From positions 124,001 to 188,000 of the forward strand of contig DHHM01000023.1 of the NCBI GenBank assembly GCA_002403305.1: a stretch of DNA of 64,000 bases, in the 5' to 3' direction. Numbering within the stretch: position 1 is the first letter of the stretch; each line of letters opens with the position of its first letter. Positions 40,390 to 49,990 of this stretch are shown here, piece after piece. The stretch is from Bacteroidales bacterium UBA4772. GTDB lineage: Bacteria > Bacteroidota > Bacteroidia > Bacteroidales > VadinHA17. The translations under genes were made by a program, and so were the position numbers. A model generated the notes under the pieces. That model did no database searches. It saw nothing but the letters and a program-made list of their open reading frames with translations, and had not been told where the DNA came from.

Positions 40390-43197
40390 TCAATCCCCCG
40401 CAGCCTTCCCGAAGGAGGAAACCTTTGCTCTCAGATATCTTCCCGTATGTGACGATTCGCATGCGGCAAGCTGCTCCGGGGTTCCTTCGAAAACCACATG
40501 GCCTCCATTTTCTCCACCCTCGGGGCCGAGGTCAATGACCCAGTCGGCGCACTTGATTACCTCTACGTTGTGCTCAATGAGAATCACCGAGTGACCGTGA
40601 TCGACGAGGGCATTAAGCGATTTCATCAGCTTTCCTATATCGTGAAAGTGAAGTCCGGTGGTGGGTTCGTCGAAGACGAAAAGCATTTTCTCGCTGCTCT
40701 TTTCCTGGCTGAGATAGTATGCCAGCTTGACGCGCTGGCTCTCGCCACCGGAGAGGGTTGATGACGACTGCCCCAGCCTGACATACCCCAGTCCCACATC
40801 TGCCAGTGGTTTCAGCTTATCAGCTATCTTCTTGCAGCTCTTATCCTTACATTCGCCGAAGAACTCTATCGCTTCGTCAATGGTCATCTCCAGAACGTCA
40901 TAGATGTTCCTGCCGTGGAATTTCACATCAAGGATATCGCGTTTATAGCGCATCCCCTTACATGTCTCGCACGTCAGCTCTACGTCGGCCATAAACTGCA
41001 TTTCGACCCTGATGACACCCTCACCCTGGCACTCCTCGCACCGTCCGCCTTCAACATTGAATGAGAAGTGGGCAGGCTTGAAGCCCGACTGTACTGCGGC
41101 CTGCTGCTCAGCGAAGAGCTTCCGGATTTCATCAAAGGCCTTAAGGTATGTGACGGGATTGGAGCGGCTTGACTTGCCAATAGGGTTCTGGTCTATCAAC
41201 TCCACAGCCGTGATGCTTGTCATGTCTCCCTCCAGGGCAGTGAAACGGCCCGGTTTCAGGCCGTTGTTACCCAGTCTCGACGAGAGGGCATTGAAGAGGA
41301 TATCATGCACCAGGGTGCTCTTACCGGAACCGCTTACTCCCGTCACGGCAGTAATGGTATGGAGCGGGAATTTGACACCAATATCCTTCAGGTTATTCTC
41401 ACGAGCGCCTTTTACAGCTATGTAGCTGTGCCATCTGCGCCTCACTGCCGGCTCCTCTATGCGCATCGCTCCGGTCATGTACGCGGCGGTAAGGGAACTG
41501 TTCTTCTTCGGGAACGCTGCGCTTCCCTGGTAGATCACCTCTCCGCCATGAGTCCCGGCAGCAGGTCCCATATCTATTATCTGGTCCGCGGCCCTGATGA
41601 TCTCCTCCTCGTGCTCAACAACGATGACTGTGTTGCCAAGATCACGCAGTTCCCCGAGCACGTTAACAAGAAGGTTGGTATCGCGCGGATGCAGCCCTAT
41701 GCTGGGCTCATCAAGGATATAGAGTGATCCCACCAGGCTGCTGCCCAGTGAGGTGGCGAGGTTGATGCGCTGCGACTCTCCTCCTGACAGCGTGTTGGAG
41801 AGCCTGTCGAGGGTGAGGTAGGTGAGTCCCACATTCACGAGAAATCCCAGTCGCTGTTGTATCTCCTTGAGAAGACGTCCCGCTATCTCTCTCTCCTCAC
41901 CGTTAAGGGTCAGGTGTTCAAAGAACTCATGAGCCTCACTCACCGGCATTGCTGTTATCTCCGTTATTGACCTGCCGCCGACCTTCACCCAGCCGGCCTC
42001 CTTGCGCAGCCTGTTGCCACCGCAGGAGGGACAGGTGCGTTTGCCCCTGTAGCGGCTGAGCATGACCCTGTACTGTATCTTGTATTTCTTCTCCTCGAGA
42101 TGTTCGAAGAACTGGTTCAGTCCGAAGAAATACCTGTTGCCGCTCCATACCAGGGCCTTTTGTTCAGGAGTGAGCATGTACCAGGGTTTATGAATGGGAA
42201 AGTCAAACTTGTCAGCACTGTATATGAGCCTCTCCTTCCATTGCTTCATGGTCTCTCCCCTCCAGCAGGCGATGGCGTCATCATATACCGAGAGGTTTTC
42301 ATCGGGTATGACAAGGTTTTCATCGATACCTATTACCTTACCGTATCCCTCACATTCGGGGCAGGCGCCAATGGGTGAGTTAAAGCTGAAGAGATGTTCA
42401 GTCGGCTCTTCAAAGGTGATACCATCTTCCTCGAATTTATCAGAGAAACTGACATTCTGTGTTGTCTCTTCATCAGCCACGGTAAGGGTGATATGCCCCC
42501 TTCCGGTGAGAAATGCCGTCTGCACTGAGTCGGCAGCGCGGCTCAGCTCTTCCGGGCTGTGTCCTGTCGGAAACCTGTCTATTATAAGGTCAAGCTGTGG
42601 CATCTTGCCGATCAGGTCTGCCGCACCCTCATCATCGAGCCTCACAAGACCCTTTTCGGTGCTTATGCGGTTATAACCCTGTTTCAACAGGAAGCTGATA
42701 AACTCTGACGGATCAACATCTTCCGGTACATCCAGTGGAGCTGTCAGCAGAATGCGGCTTCCTTCAGGCAACGCGGCAAGGTAATTAACCACGTCATCAA
42801 CGGTATGTTTTCTTACCTCCCTGCCGGAGATGGGAGAGATGGTATGCCCGACACGGGCCCAGAGCAGCCGCAGGTAATCATGGATCTCGGTGCTGGTGCC
42901 GACCGTTGACCTGGGATTGCGGGTGTTGACCTTCTGCTCGATGGCTATGGCCGGGGGTATGCCGTTGATGAAATCCACATCGGGCTTGTTCATGCGCCCG
43001 AGAAACTGCCTCGCGTAGGAGGAGAGACTCTCCACATATCTCCTCTGACCCTCGGCATATATGGTGTCAAATGCCAGTGAAGACTTTCCGGACCCCGATA
43101 CTCCGGTTATGACTATGAGGCTGTCACGGGGAATTGTCAGGGTTATATCCTTAAGGTTATGTACTCTTGCTCCCTTGATTTCGATATTACCCTTCAT
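40390..43197 (-). CDS. uvrA: excinuclease ABC subunit A
   Basis: DNA damage sensor of nucleotide excision repair, cytoplasmic ATPase, 935 residues. I place the start at the ATG at 43197 (MKGNIEIKGARVHNLK); earlier in-frame codons do not resemble UvrA. The first Walker A GVSGSGKSSLAFDTIYAEGQ lies near residue 31, two zinc-finger Cys groups follow (CPECEGYG and CEECQGEGVI), and the ABC signatures are LSGGESQR (twice). The length and order of domains fit UvrA1. The -7 box at 43221 lies 23 bases upstream. Confidence 0.97.
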   Translation of the reverse strand: MKGNIEIKGARVHNLKDITLTIPRDSLIVITGVSGSGKSSLAFDTIYAEGQRRYVESLSSYARQFLGRMNKPDVDFINGIPPAIAIEQKVNTRNPRSTVGTSTEIHDYLRLLWARVGHTISPISGREVRKHTVDDVVNYLAALPEGSRILLTAPLDVPEDVDPSEFISFLLKQGYNRISTEKGLVRLDDEGAADLIGKMPQLDLIIDRFPTGHSPEELSRAADSVQTAFLTGRGHITLTVADEETTQNVSFSDKFEEDGITFEEPTEHLFSFNSPIGACPECEGYGKVIGIDENLVIPDENLSVYDDAIACWRGETMKQWKERLIYSADKFDFPIHKPWYMLTPEQKALVWSGNRYFFGLNQFFEHLEEKKYKIQYRVMLSRYRGKRTCPSCGGNRLRKEAGWVKVGGRSITEITAMPVSEAHEFFEHLTLNGEEREIAGRLLKEIQQRLGFLVNVGLTYLTLDRLSNTLSGGESQRINLATSLGSSLVGSLYILDEPSIGLHPRDTNLLVNVLGELRDLGNTVIVVEHEEEIIRAADQIIDMGPAAGTHGGEVIYQGSAAFPKKNSSLTAAYMTGAMRIEEPAVRRRWHSYIAVKGARENNLKDIGVKFPLHTITAVTGVSGSGKSTLVHDILFNALSSRLGNNGLKPGRFTALEGDMTSITAVELIDQNPIGKSSRSNPVTYLKAFDEIRKLFAEQQAAVQSGFKPAHFSFNVEGGRCEECQGEGVIRVEMQFMADVELTCETCKGMRYKRDILDVKFHGRNIYDVLEMTIDEAIEFFGECKDKSCKKIADKLKPLADVGLGYVRLGQSSSTLSGGESQRVKLAYYLSQEKSSEKMLFVFDEPTTGLHFHDIGKLMKSLNALVDHGHSVILIEHNVEVIKCADWVIDLGPEGGENGGHVVFEGTPEQLAACESSHTGRYLRAKVSSFGKAAGD

Positions 43198-43574
43198 GCG
43201 TTCTCCGTTTGCGAAAAAGCCAAAATTAATGATTTTGTATTGATTAAATTTTGTTTTCTTTGTCTTGAGTATAAACGCAACCTGCATGAAGAACAGCTTG
43301 CATAAATAATTTTCAGTTAATTTTCATTCAGGTTCAGGTAAGCCATTGCAGTAATTATTATACATATACGAATGAAACTCACATGAGCAGACACACACAG
43401 GGGAATGATTATTTTTTTTCATGTAAGTTCCATTATACCAATGAAATAATAATTTAATCATCTAATGAAACAATAGGGGAATACCATCCGTATAACCCAA
43501 CAGAAAAAAACACAAACGAAACAAAGGAGGGCCGCCTATCGTATAACTGTACTCGTGAACCAAAAGAGTTAGTT
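43198..43574. other. intergenic region between uvrA and the sigma factor
   Basis: 377 bases without a gene. Apart from the uvrA -7 box the region is AT-rich and includes a C-poor stretch (about 43370-43480). An upstream purine-rich GGAGGG sequence at about 43524 is too far from the sigma factor start to act as a ribosome-binding site. I see nothing else. Confidence 0.4.
43221..43228 (-). promoter_or_regulatory. -7 promoter box for uvrA
   Basis: Minus-strand TAATTTTG matches TAnnTTTG exactly, 23 bases before the ATG at 43197. I see no LexA-type box that I can name. Confidence 0.5.
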
Positions 43575-44162
43575 ATGAAGAGTAAAATGACCGATTATGA
43601 GCTTATTAAGAGCTACGTAGACGGTAATGAAAGAAGCATAGAGCTGCTTATCCTGCGCCACAAAAGCAAAGTCTATTCTTATATCAGCCTTTACATTCGC
43701 AACCGCGATCTGGCCGACGACGTCTTCCAGGACACTTTCCTGAAGGTGGTACAGTCAATCCGCGCCGGCCGGTACCAGGATGACGGAAGGTTTATTTCGT
43801 GGGTGATGCGTATAGCTCATAACCTGATCATTGACCACTTCAGACACGAGAAACAGATGGGTATAGTCCTTAACGATGACTACGAGGCAGACCTGCTCAA
43901 CTCAAGGAAACTGTCGGATGACAATGTTGAGGATGTCATTGTTCGCAGGCAGGTGATGCGTGATGTGAGGAGCCTGATAAACGGACTGCCGGAAGACCAG
44001 CGTGAGGTGGTTATCATGAGGCATTATGCCGGGATGAGCTTCAAGGAGATTGCCGACATGACAGGTGTCAGCATCAATACTGCCCTTGGCAGGATGCGTT
44101 ATGCACTTATCAACATGCGTAAAATAATGGTGGAAAAAAATATCACCCTTTCACTTAGCTGA
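43575..44162 (+). CDS. ECF-type RNA polymerase sigma factor
   Basis: 195 residues. Region 2 (ELIKSYVDGNERSIELLILRHKSKVYSYI and DDVFQDTFLKVVQSI) and region 4 (LPEDQREVVIMRHYAGMSFKEIADMTGVSINTALGRMRYAL) are clear. It belongs to the extracytoplasmic-function family. No anti-sigma factor with a membrane span is adjacent; the following gene encodes a 71-residue protein with no hydrophobic segment. That short partner may be the regulator or unrelated. Target genes cannot be inferred, though two exported metallopeptidase lipoproteins follow. Confidence 0.95.
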   Translation: MKSKMTDYELIKSYVDGNERSIELLILRHKSKVYSYISLYIRNRDLADDVFQDTFLKVVQSIRAGRYQDDGRFISWVMRIAHNLIIDHFRHEKQMGIVLNDDYEADLLNSRKLSDDNVEDVIVRRQVMRDVRSLINGLPEDQREVVIMRHYAGMSFKEIADMTGVSINTALGRMRYALINMRKIMVEKNITLSLS

Positions 44163-44196
44163 TACAATTTTTGATTATGCGTGGCGTTTCTCTTTT

Positions 44197-44412
44197 ATGA
44201 GAACAAAAACGCCTATGGATAAGAATTCTACCCTCTTACTTTCTTATTTCGAGGTTACCAATACACCTTCAGACCTGATAGCTGATGCCTTTGGTATTGA
44301 TTCGGCCCTGAGCGTTTTGCTTCCTGACATGGAGGATCAGCCCTCTGATGATGTTGTTGCAGACCTGTTTGAAAAGATCAGGCGCAAAAAAGCCCGGAAG
44401 TCCGGGAAATAG
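44197..44412 (+). CDS. small acidic protein after the sigma factor
   Basis: 71 residues from the ATG at 44197 (an alternative ATG at 44215 gives 65). The N-terminal half is helical and hydrophobic (LLLSYFEVTNTPSDLI), the middle acidic (PDMEDQPSDDVV), the end strongly basic (KIRRKKARKSGK). No signal peptide. It is 34 bases after the sigma factor and ends before a terminator hairpin, so it probably shares that transcript. It could modulate the sigma factor; no family recognised. Confidence 0.6.
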   Translation: MRTKTPMDKNSTLLLSYFEVTNTPSDLIADAFGIDSALSVLLPDMEDQPSDDVVADLFEKIRRKKARKSGK

Positions 44413-44453
44413 ATCATGAGTCCATAGCCGGTAATCCGGCTGATATATGATGA

Positions 44454-44480
44454 GGCTTTCTTCGGGAAGCCTTATTTGTT
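44454..44480 (+). terminator. hairpin terminator after the sigma factor unit
   Basis: GGCTTTC (44454-44460), TTCG loop, GGAAGCC (44465-44471): seven base pairs with one T-G pair, followed by TTATTTGTT. It is 41 bases after the small gene stop. Confidence 0.65.
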
Positions 44481-44496
44481 ATATCCATAGCAGAGG

Positions 44497-44523
44497 TCAT
44501 CATTTTTCTGTGATGATTTTTTT
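44497..44523 (+). terminator. second hairpin with T-run before the metallopeptidase gene
   Basis: TCATCA (44497-44502), eight-base loop, TGATGA (44511-44516), then seven T (44517-44523). It looks like an intrinsic terminator, placed 28 bases before an ATG. It may be a tandem terminator or lie in the leader; a -7-like TACCTTAG follows directly. Confidence 0.45.
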
Positions 44524-44550
44524 ACCTTAGCAAAACTCAAACAGATTCAA

Positions 44551-46218
44551 ATGAAAAGAACGATTATCTTTTTTACGGTACTTATGACCATCCTCTGGTC
44601 ATGCACATCAAAACAGGAAAAAATGGAAAACAGAATGAGCGGATTTATAAGCTCTTATGAGACTAAGATAATTCCACTTTATAAGGAGTACACCCTGGCA
44701 GACTGGGAAGCCAATATTACAGGTACTGATGAAGCCTGGGCGCACCGGGAGAAGGCCTCAATTGAATTCATCAGTTTCTATACTGACAAGGATGCCTTTA
44801 CTGAATTGAATGAGCTGAAAGAGTCCGGGATGGTGAAAGATCCATTACTTGCCCGCCAGCTGGATATCCTTTATAACCAGTACCTTCAGGGACAGATTGA
44901 CACCAGTCTGATCTCCGAGCAGGTGAAGATGGAGACAGAGATAACAAAAAAATACAACACCTTCAGGGCAACGGTCAACGGAAAGCAGCTCAGTGATAAT
45001 GATATAGAGAATATCCTGCGGAGTTCAACCAGCAGCCAGGAGCTGCAGGCAGCCTGGGAAGGCCACAAGATGATTGGGCCTGTCGTGGCAGATGAAATCC
45101 TCATGCTTGTCAGGCACCGCAACAAGATAGCCCGGCAGCTCGGGTTTGACAACTATCATCAGATGAGTCTGAAGCTGTCAGGACAGGATCCTGAGGAGAT
45201 TACAAGGCTTTTTGATGAACTCGACAGCCTGACGCGTGATAACTTTGCAAAGTTGAAGGGCGATATCGACGCCTATTTTGCAAAACATTACAAGCTGGAT
45301 CCCGGACAACTTCAGCCATGGCATTACCAGAACAGGTATTTTCAGGAGGCTCCGGAGATCTACCCGGTTGACTTCGACAGCTATTATGCGAATCAGGATC
45401 CGGTCAGGCTGGCATCTGAATTCTATGCAGACCTTGGCCTGCCGGTTGATGCCATCCTTGCAAAGAGTGACCTTTATGAGAAACCCGGGAAGAATCAGCA
45501 TGCGTTCTCTATTGATATTGACCGGGCCGGCGACGTTCGCACGCTTGACAACATCAAGCCTGATGCAAACTGGATGAATACCATTCTTCATGAACTGGGA
45601 CACGGCGTATACTCGTACTATAATGATATGTCGCTGCCGTTCACCCTCCGCGATGCAGCCCACACATTCACCACCGAAGCCATCGCCAACTATTTCGGCA
45701 GGCTGGCAACAAGCCCTGCCTGGATGAATTATATGGGTATCATTGATGAGGAGGAAATGAACAAGATTTCGGAAGACAGCTTCAGGGCTTTCAGGCTTCA
45801 GCAACTCGTCTTCAGCCGCTGGGCACAGGTGATGTACCGTTTTGAGAAGGCAATGTATGAGAATCCTGACCAGGATCTCAACCAGCTATGGTGGGACACA
45901 GTTGAGAGATACCAGATGATGAAGAAGCCTGAGGGTCGCAATATGCCTGACTGGGCCACAAAGATCCATGTTGCGCTCTATCCCTGCTATTACCACAATT
46001 ATTTGCTGGGAGAGCTGCTGGCTTCACAGTTTGAAAATCATTTGCAGGATGCCGTGGCGATCTCAGGAGATGTTGAGGCAGACCTGAAAGCAACGGGTGA
46101 ATATTTTAAAAGCAACGTATTCATGCCTGGCGCAAGGTACCAGTGGAATGAGATGATAGAAAAAGCCACCGGAGAAAAGCTGACAGCCAGGTATTATGCC
46201 ATGCAGTTTGTGCAATAA
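44551..46218 (+). CDS. M2-like zinc metallopeptidase lipoprotein
   Basis: 555 residues with a lipobox (TILWSC, Cys near 18), so anchored in the envelope. The active site HELGHGVYSYYND (HExxH near residue 349) and TTEAIANYFGRLA (third zinc ligand Glu near 376) form a gluzincin centre. The later YYHNYLLGELLASQFENHL resembles the C-terminal chloride/substrate segment of angiotensin-converting-enzyme-like M2 peptidases; M3 oligopeptidases are the alternative. It would trim peptides outside the inner membrane. A second exported metallopeptidase follows after 26 bases. Confidence 0.85.
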   Translation: MKRTIIFFTVLMTILWSCTSKQEKMENRMSGFISSYETKIIPLYKEYTLADWEANITGTDEAWAHREKASIEFISFYTDKDAFTELNELKESGMVKDPLLARQLDILYNQYLQGQIDTSLISEQVKMETEITKKYNTFRATVNGKQLSDNDIENILRSSTSSQELQAAWEGHKMIGPVVADEILMLVRHRNKIARQLGFDNYHQMSLKLSGQDPEEITRLFDELDSLTRDNFAKLKGDIDAYFAKHYKLDPGQLQPWHYQNRYFQEAPEIYPVDFDSYYANQDPVRLASEFYADLGLPVDAILAKSDLYEKPGKNQHAFSIDIDRAGDVRTLDNIKPDANWMNTILHELGHGVYSYYNDMSLPFTLRDAAHTFTTEAIANYFGRLATSPAWMNYMGIIDEEEMNKISEDSFRAFRLQQLVFSRWAQVMYRFEKAMYENPDQDLNQLWWDTVERYQMMKKPEGRNMPDWATKIHVALYPCYYHNYLLGELLASQFENHLQDAVAISGDVEADLKATGEYFKSNVFMPGARYQWNEMIEKATGEKLTARYYAMQFVQ

Positions 46219-46244
46219 TTATATGTCAAATAAAAATGTTACAC

Positions 46245-48278
46245 ATGAAAAAGTATCTGTTTCTTATGATCGTAGTTCTTACAGCTTGCTCAACGCCCGA
46301 TAAAAAGGGGGGCGATTCTGTTGCAGGTTCTCCGGATGAGACCCTCATTAAAAGTTCGGTTGAGAAAGTACTGGCACTTCAGCCCTCGGCTGATCCGTTG
46401 CTCCTTGAGAAGGGAGTAAGACATGCCGCATCACTCTGGAGGGAGGATGACGGCACCGCAGAGGAGTTTGCTGAATTTGTTGCCGGAAACTATATTTCTG
46501 ATCCGGAAAAACGCAGGAGAGTCTTTCTGAAGGTCAGTAATTACTTGGAATCGCTTTCGGGTAACATGAATGAGATAACGCTGGATCTGAGGAAGGTGCT
46601 TGACGAGGCTGCCGGTGAGATTGACGAGGTAGACCGCATGTTCGGCAACTACTCCGTGGGGTCACATCTTCAGACCGATTTCTACAATAACAGGATTGCC
46701 TTTGTGATAGCCCTCAACTTCCCATACTATACCCTTGCGGAAAAGGAGGAACTTGGTTCGGGATGGAGCCGCGAAGAGTGGGCTATGGCCCGGCTCGGTG
46801 ACCAGTTTATCTCACGTGTGCCGGCCGAACTGAACCAGGCCGCAACAGTGGCAATGGGTAACGCGGAGATGTATATCGCAGAATACAATATACATATGGG
46901 GAAGCTGCGTACAGACGACGGAAAGCAGCTTTTCCCCGATGACATGATACTACTGTCTCACTGGAACCTTCGTGATGAGATCAAGTCGAACTATGCCGAC
47001 AATGAAAAAGGACCGGAGAAGCAGGAGATGATTTACAGGGTGATGGAGCGCATCATCCGTCAGGAGATACCTGAGAAAGTCATTAATAACCCTGAATATG
47101 AGTGGTCTCCCTATTCCAACAAGACAGTAAAGGATGGTTCTGCCGTTGAGCTGGATGCTGAGCCTGATACCCGTTATTCGCATCTGCTGAATAACTTCAA
47201 CTCGGAGAGGGCTATTGACCCTTATGTTCCGGTTATGAACACAGCCATACTCCGCAGTTTCTCCGGCGGCATGGAGATTTCACAGGAGGATGCCGAGGCT
47301 CTCTTTGATGAATATCTCAGCTCGCCGCAGCTCAAGCAGCTGGGGGAGTTGATAAAGTCGAGGCTGGGACGTGATCTGAGGCCCTATGACATCTGGTATG
47401 ACGGATTCAAATCGAGAAGTTCAATACCCGGGAGCCTTCTTACTGCCAGGACTTCAGCCCTATATCCGACTCCCTCCGCCTTCCATATGGGTATGCCGGC
47501 CATGCTCGTCAAATTGGGATGGTCACCCGAGAGGGCAAAACAGATCGCTGACAGGATAGTGGTTGATCCTGCCAGAGGCTCAGGCCATGCCTGGGGTGCC
47601 GGAATGAAGGGAGCAGTATCGCACCTTCGTACCCGCGTCTCTGACAAGGGCATGGACTACAAGGGCTACAATATTGCCGTCCACGAGTTCGGTCATAATG
47701 TGGAACAGACAATCTCTCTCTATGATGTTGACTATTACACGCTATCCGGTGTGCCAAACACAGCATTCACAGAGGCAACGGCCTTCCTCTTCCAGGACCG
47801 AGACCTGATGCTTCTTGGCATGAGGGAGGACAACCCTGAGAAGGAGAAGCTTCAGACGCTTGATGCAGCATGGTCACTGATGGAGATTATGGGGGTCAGC
47901 ATGGTGGAGATGAAGTTGTGGAAGTGGCTCTACGAGAATCCTCAGACTACACCGGCAGAGCTCAGGGATCAGACAGTCAACATAGCGGTTGAGGTATGGA
48001 ACAAATATTTCGCTACGGTGTTGGGAGTGAGTGACTCTCCGCTGCTGGCCATCTATTCGCATATGATCAACGGACCTCTTTACCTGCAGAACTATGCTTA
48101 CGGGCAGATAATCCAGTTTCAGATAGAAGATCACCTGAAAGGCAAGGATTTCTCTGATGAGATTGACCGCATGTACAGTCTCGGGCGTCTGACACCGCAG
48201 CACTGGATGAACAAGGCTGCAGGAGTAAAGATCTCGGCACAGCCTGTTCTCAGGGCTCTCGATGAGGCACTGAGATAA
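46245..48278 (+). CDS. lipoprotein with HEFGH zinc-protease motif
   Basis: 677 residues from the ATG at 46245, which gives an immediate lipoprotein signal (MKKYLFLMIVVLTACS); an ATG nine bases earlier is possible. The N-terminal half is helical. The catalytic segment IAVHEFGHNVEQTISLYD near residue 480 and FTEATAFLFQDRD near 508 give His, His and a distal Glu, as in gluzincins. I do not recognise a named peptidase family with certainty. It ends inside the convergent methyltransferase gene (29-base overlap). Function probably peptide degradation in the envelope, alongside the M2-like protein just upstream. Confidence 0.75.
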   Translation: MKKYLFLMIVVLTACSTPDKKGGDSVAGSPDETLIKSSVEKVLALQPSADPLLLEKGVRHAASLWREDDGTAEEFAEFVAGNYISDPEKRRRVFLKVSNYLESLSGNMNEITLDLRKVLDEAAGEIDEVDRMFGNYSVGSHLQTDFYNNRIAFVIALNFPYYTLAEKEELGSGWSREEWAMARLGDQFISRVPAELNQAATVAMGNAEMYIAEYNIHMGKLRTDDGKQLFPDDMILLSHWNLRDEIKSNYADNEKGPEKQEMIYRVMERIIRQEIPEKVINNPEYEWSPYSNKTVKDGSAVELDAEPDTRYSHLLNNFNSERAIDPYVPVMNTAILRSFSGGMEISQEDAEALFDEYLSSPQLKQLGELIKSRLGRDLRPYDIWYDGFKSRSSIPGSLLTARTSALYPTPSAFHMGMPAMLVKLGWSPERAKQIADRIVVDPARGSGHAWGAGMKGAVSHLRTRVSDKGMDYKGYNIAVHEFGHNVEQTISLYDVDYYTLSGVPNTAFTEATAFLFQDRDLMLLGMREDNPEKEKLQTLDAAWSLMEIMGVSMVEMKLWKWLYENPQTTPAELRDQTVNIAVEVWNKYFATVLGVSDSPLLAIYSHMINGPLYLQNYAYGQIIQFQIEDHLKGKDFSDEIDRMYSLGRLTPQHWMNKAAGVKISAQPVLRALDEALR

Positions 48279-49047
48279 TGTAGTAACCGGTGGTTGCGAT
48301 GAAGTTCCTGAGAAAGGAGACTTTCCCCGGAAATTGAGGCAGCCGACGGGGGCGGAGGCCGAACTTGATCTCAAAATTGGGGTTTATAAGCCAGAGGGAT
48401 TTTCTCAGGATGGAGAATCCCTCTCTCTTTACAATCCTCTCAAAAGATCCGATATTGATACCTGTATCCTTTATCTCAAGCAGTCCTTCGATACGCGCCG
48501 GGGTCTCTCCCGCCGTGAGCAGCAGCCACCTGTAGATCATGCGCGGAAGGAGATGGATCCAGGGGAGCTTCGAAAGAACCCTGCTGTCACACATCTGCTG
48601 GTGCCCCCCGAAGGGGTTGTTCCAGGGAGGAAAGGCAATAAACAGAATGCCTCCGCGATTGACAAACCTTTTGACAAAACCGATGAACCGTGCCTGGTCG
48701 TGAATATGCTCAAGTACATCGCGCATCATCACCAGGTCAAAGGAACCAACAGAGGCTGAATCATAAATGTCAGCCGCAATGAACTCAATCCTTTCGCCCC
48801 CGGGAATTACTGAATAGAAGCTTCGGGCATTCTCAATCTTGTTTTCTGAAAGGTCTATGCCCGTCAGACGACTGCATCCTGCCTCAAGAAACGGATGGAG
48901 GTTACCCCCCTCACCGCACCCGATCTCCAGCACGGACATCAAATCGTTAACTGGCAAGATGCTCTCAATGAATGGAATAACATGCCTTGATGTGGTATGT
49001 GCCTGCTCCCTGAAATAGAGCTCACGGTCACTGTGACGTTCATGCAT
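48250..49047 (-). CDS. class I SAM-dependent methyltransferase
   Basis: 265 residues. The SAM-binding motif VLEIGCGEGGNLHPFLEAG lies near residue 40, then LTGIDLSENKIENA, DLVMMRDVLEHIHD and GGILFIAFPPWNNPFGGHQQ. The DVLEHIHD motif recurs in small-molecule methyltransferases of the UbiE/glycan type. No substrate is visible and no neighbour gives one. Convergent with the HEFGH lipoprotein gene. Confidence 0.85.
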   Translation of the reverse strand: MHERHSDRELYFREQAHTTSRHVIPFIESILPVNDLMSVLEIGCGEGGNLHPFLEAGCSRLTGIDLSENKIENARSFYSVIPGGERIEFIAADIYDSASVGSFDLVMMRDVLEHIHDQARFIGFVKRFVNRGGILFIAFPPWNNPFGGHQQMCDSRVLSKLPWIHLLPRMIYRWLLLTAGETPARIEGLLEIKDTGINIGSFERIVKREGFSILRKSLWLINPNFEIKFGLRPRRLPQFPGKVSFLRNFIATTGYYIISVPHREP

Positions 49048-49077
49048 GGCTCAAATGTATTTTTTTTTTCGTTTTAC

Positions 49078-49108
49078 TTGACTTTGCTATTTTGTTATGA
49101 TATATTTG
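49078..49108 (+). promoter_or_regulatory. promoter of the SPFH unit
   Basis: TTG at 49078-49080 and TATATTTG at 49101-49108 with 20 bases between, matching the -33/-7 pattern. The inverted repeat 49104-49132 overlaps the -7 box. Confidence 0.6.
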
Positions 49109-49132
49109 TGATATCAAAATAATATCACAAAT
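49104..49132. promoter_or_regulatory. perfect 11-bp inverted repeat, candidate operator
   Basis: ATTTGTGATAT (49104-49114), seven-base spacer, ATATCACAAAT (49122-49132). The arms are exact complements. It covers the -7 box and the expected start of transcription and ends one base before the ATG at 49134. A DNA-binding RHH protein is encoded two genes downstream. Alternatively it is an mRNA hairpin at the start codon. Confidence 0.65.
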
Positions 49133-49133
49133 C

Positions 49134-49988
49134 ATGAAAGAAGAAAGAATTTTCAAGGCCGCATCAGGATATCTTTTCCTGCTGCTTGGACTGCTGGTTT
49201 TGACAGCTGTGGTTTTTGCATTTATCCATGAGATCATCTGGCTGGGGATTGTACTGATTGTGGTCTCCATGCTGATCCTTCCGGGACTGATGGTAGTCAA
49301 CCCGAATGAATCTATGGTGATGGTTCTTTTCGGTGCATACAGGGGCACTGTCAAGACCAACGGTTTCTGGTGGGCAATTCCCTTTTATTCGCGCAAGAAG
49401 ATCTCACTGCGTGCCCGCAACTTTGACAGTGAGCCAATCAAGGTCAACGACAAAAACGGAAACCCGATCAAGATAGGGCTTGTTTTGGTCTGGAAGGTGG
49501 AGAACACCTACAAGGCAGCTTTTGATGTTGACAGGTATGAGCACTTTGTGCTTGTGCAGAGTGATGCTGCTCTTCGCAAGCTTGCCGGACTCTATCCGTA
49601 TGACAACTGGGAGGGTCACGAGAATGAGATGACGCTTCGCAGCGGCGGTGAGGAGGTCAATGACGAGCTGGAGAAGGAGATAAGGGACAGACTCAAGATC
49701 GCCGGTATTTATGTGATTGAAGCAAGAATCAATTACATAGCCTATTCAGAGGAGATCGCCGGCGCGATGCTCCGTCGCCAGCAGGCTACCGCTGTTGTGG
49801 CTGCGCGCTTCAAGATCGTTGAAGGTGCTGTATCCATGGTTGAGATGGCACTGGAGCAGCTCTCCGAGAAACGCATTATTGACCTTGACGAGGAGAAGAG
49901 GGCAGCCATGGTCAGTAACCTCATGGTGGTGCTGTGCGGTGACAAGGATCCCAATCCGATCATCAACACCGGCACCCTGCATCAGTAG
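49134..49988 (+). CDS. SPFH/band 7 membrane protein
   Basis: 284 residues with two N-terminal spans (LFLLLGLLVLTAVVFAFIH and LGIVLIVVSMLILPGLMVV) followed by an SPFH domain: NESMVMVLFGAYRGTVKTNGFWW, then NPIKIGLVLVWKVENTYKAAFDV, and an alpha-rich C-terminal part with QQATAVVAARFKIVEGAVSM. SPFH proteins form large ring-like membrane assemblies. It has an 11-bp palindrome over its promoter. It is followed two bases later by a small RHH protein, and the tight spacing suggests coupled translation. Confidence 0.93.
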   Translation: MKEERIFKAASGYLFLLLGLLVLTAVVFAFIHEIIWLGIVLIVVSMLILPGLMVVNPNESMVMVLFGAYRGTVKTNGFWWAIPFYSRKKISLRARNFDSEPIKVNDKNGNPIKIGLVLVWKVENTYKAAFDVDRYEHFVLVQSDAALRKLAGLYPYDNWEGHENEMTLRSGGEEVNDELEKEIRDRLKIAGIYVIEARINYIAYSEEIAGAMLRRQQATAVVAARFKIVEGAVSMVEMALEQLSEKRIIDLDEEKRAAMVSNLMVVLCGDKDPNPIINTGTLHQ

Positions 49989-49990
49989 TT

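Noticed and set aside
42194..42676. 160-codon plus-strand frame inside uvrA
   Set aside because: Opposite strand of a highly conserved gene; Ser-rich shadow translation.
43198..43260. Extended N-terminus of uvrA up to 43287
   Set aside because: The extra 30 residues do not resemble UvrA and would cross the uvrA -7 promoter box.
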